Origin: an uncultured Lacibacter sp.
Lineage (GTDB): Bacteria > Bacteroidota > Bacteroidia > Chitinophagales > Chitinophagaceae
Direction of reading: 5' to 3'
DNA length: 14,679 nucleotides
Assembly: GCF_946479605.1 (NCBI RefSeq)
Contig: NZ_CAMLGT010000070.1
Location: 1 to 14,679 of the forward strand
The stretch's first letter is position 1. Each line of letters starts with the position of its first letter. The notes under the pieces were generated by a model, which was not told where the DNA came from, did no database searches, and saw only the letters and a list, made by a program, of their open reading frames with translations. The position numbers were made by a program, and so were the translations under genes. Positions 14,233-14,679 of this stretch are shown piece by piece.

Positions 14233-14679
14233 GATTTACTTCCTTTGCCTTTTGCAGCATAAAGGCATAGGCTGCATCGTAATTGTTTTCAATATCGCCA
14301 TCTAAAATAGCGTCTTTGATTGCGTTCTTCAGATCGCCAACAATACGGGAAGGTGGCACGTTGAATGTTTGCATAATGATCTCGCCGGTAATGGGCGGCT
14401 GCCAGTTACGGATTTGATCTTTTTCCTCCACTTCCCTGCAACGTTGGCGCACCAGTTCAAAGTTTTGCAGGTAGCGTTGCACCTTCTGCTGATTCTTTGA
14501 TGTAATATCGGCATTGCACAACATCATCAATGCATCAAAATCTTCACCGGCATCAAACAACAAACGGCGTATAGCGCTGTCCGTTATATTTTCTTTTGTA
14601 AGACTGATCGGACGAAGATGCAGCTCCACCAGCTTACGCACAAACTTCATTTTTTCATTGGCAGGTAACTTCAGTTGTG
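14213..14679 (-). CDS. cca: CCA tRNA nucleotidyltransferase, C-terminal fragment
   Basis: The coding frame is open to the right edge, so only the last 155 residues are seen; the ATG at 14650 is internal. The sequence has the C-terminal signature of the Bacteroidota CCA-adding/poly(A) polymerase-like enzymes: LHLRPI, then [30 protein letters not shown], a NFELVRQR helix, [16 protein letters not shown], and [15 protein letters not shown]. The catalytic nucleotidyltransferase head would lie outside the window, so the identification rests on the neck, body and tail helices. The enzyme adds or repairs the 3' CCA of tRNAs. It is followed on the same strand by the pRiA4b-like gene and miaA. The symbol cca is a functional guess, since poly(A) polymerases share this fold. 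Confidence 0.85.
   Translation of the reverse strand, partial: QLKLPANEKMKFVRKLVELHLRPISLTKENITDSAIRRLLFDAGEDFDALMMLCNADITSKNQQKVQRYLQNFELVRQRCREVEEKDQIRNWQPPITGEIIMQTFNVPPSRIVGDLKNAIKDAILDGDIENNYDAAYAFMLQKAKEVNLVPVNE

Noticed and set aside
1..14679. Defence island, CRISPR, toxin-antitoxin or prophage content
   Set aside because: No spaced direct repeats, Cas, nuclease, toxin-antitoxin pair or phage gene was recognised; MoxR/DUF58 genes alone do not indicate a defence system.

Overview
The window looks like a stretch of core chromosome from a member of the Bacteroidota, most likely family Chitinophagaceae. The reasons are the gene families present (CCC-motif membrane protein, DUF5362-like protein, FadL/OmpP1-type outer membrane protein, single-chain archaeal-type ProS), three close matches to the Bacteroidota promoter (TTTG, then about 20 bases, then TAnnTTTG), the rarity of Shine-Dalgarno sites, and a moderate GC content. 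No tRNA, rRNA, CRISPR array, insertion sequence or phage gene is visible. Genus and species cannot be told from the sequence alone.

Left part (1-6747). The N-terminal 71 codons of truB run off the left edge. Upstream of it on the same strand lies a tightly packed operon, transcribed right to left: a SpoIIM/DUF95 membrane protein, a DUF4129 protein, a DUF4350 lipoprotein, a MoxR AAA+ ATPase and a DUF58 protein. A divergent RDD-family membrane protein completes the set. Three junctions overlap or nearly touch (ATGA, TTGA and TAAGATG). These six families recur together in distant phyla; from memory the same set surrounds moxR2 of Mycobacterium tuberculosis. They probably form one membrane-bound machine with an AAA+ motor and a VWA-like adaptor on the cytoplasmic side and DUF4350/DUF4129 ectodomains outside. 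Its substrate is unknown. This is the best candidate here for an under-described system.

Middle part (6716-8437). A DUF5362-like membrane protein lies between two strong hairpin terminators. To its right is a three-gene unit, DUF2752 then two tandem CCC-motif membrane paralogs. A near-consensus promoter sits almost on the DUF2752 start codon and implies a leaderless message. One CCC paralog has lost seven residues between its first two membrane segments, which should change its topology.

Right part (8408-14679). proS (prolyl-tRNA synthetase) has a roughly 105-base leader containing two mutually exclusive hairpins, one of them terminator-like. Divergent from it are a Trp/Asn- and Ser/Gly-rich lipoprotein with 36-bp internal repeats and a FadL-like outer membrane protein, ending at a bidirectional terminator whose one arm encodes the last residues of miaA. 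Then come miaA, a pRiA4b ORF-3-like protein (IS1096 TnpR-type family) and the C-terminal part of a CCA tRNA nucleotidyltransferase that runs off the right edge. Four of the identifiable enzymes (TruB, ProS, MiaA, CCA enzyme) act on tRNA, but they are spread over several transcription units.
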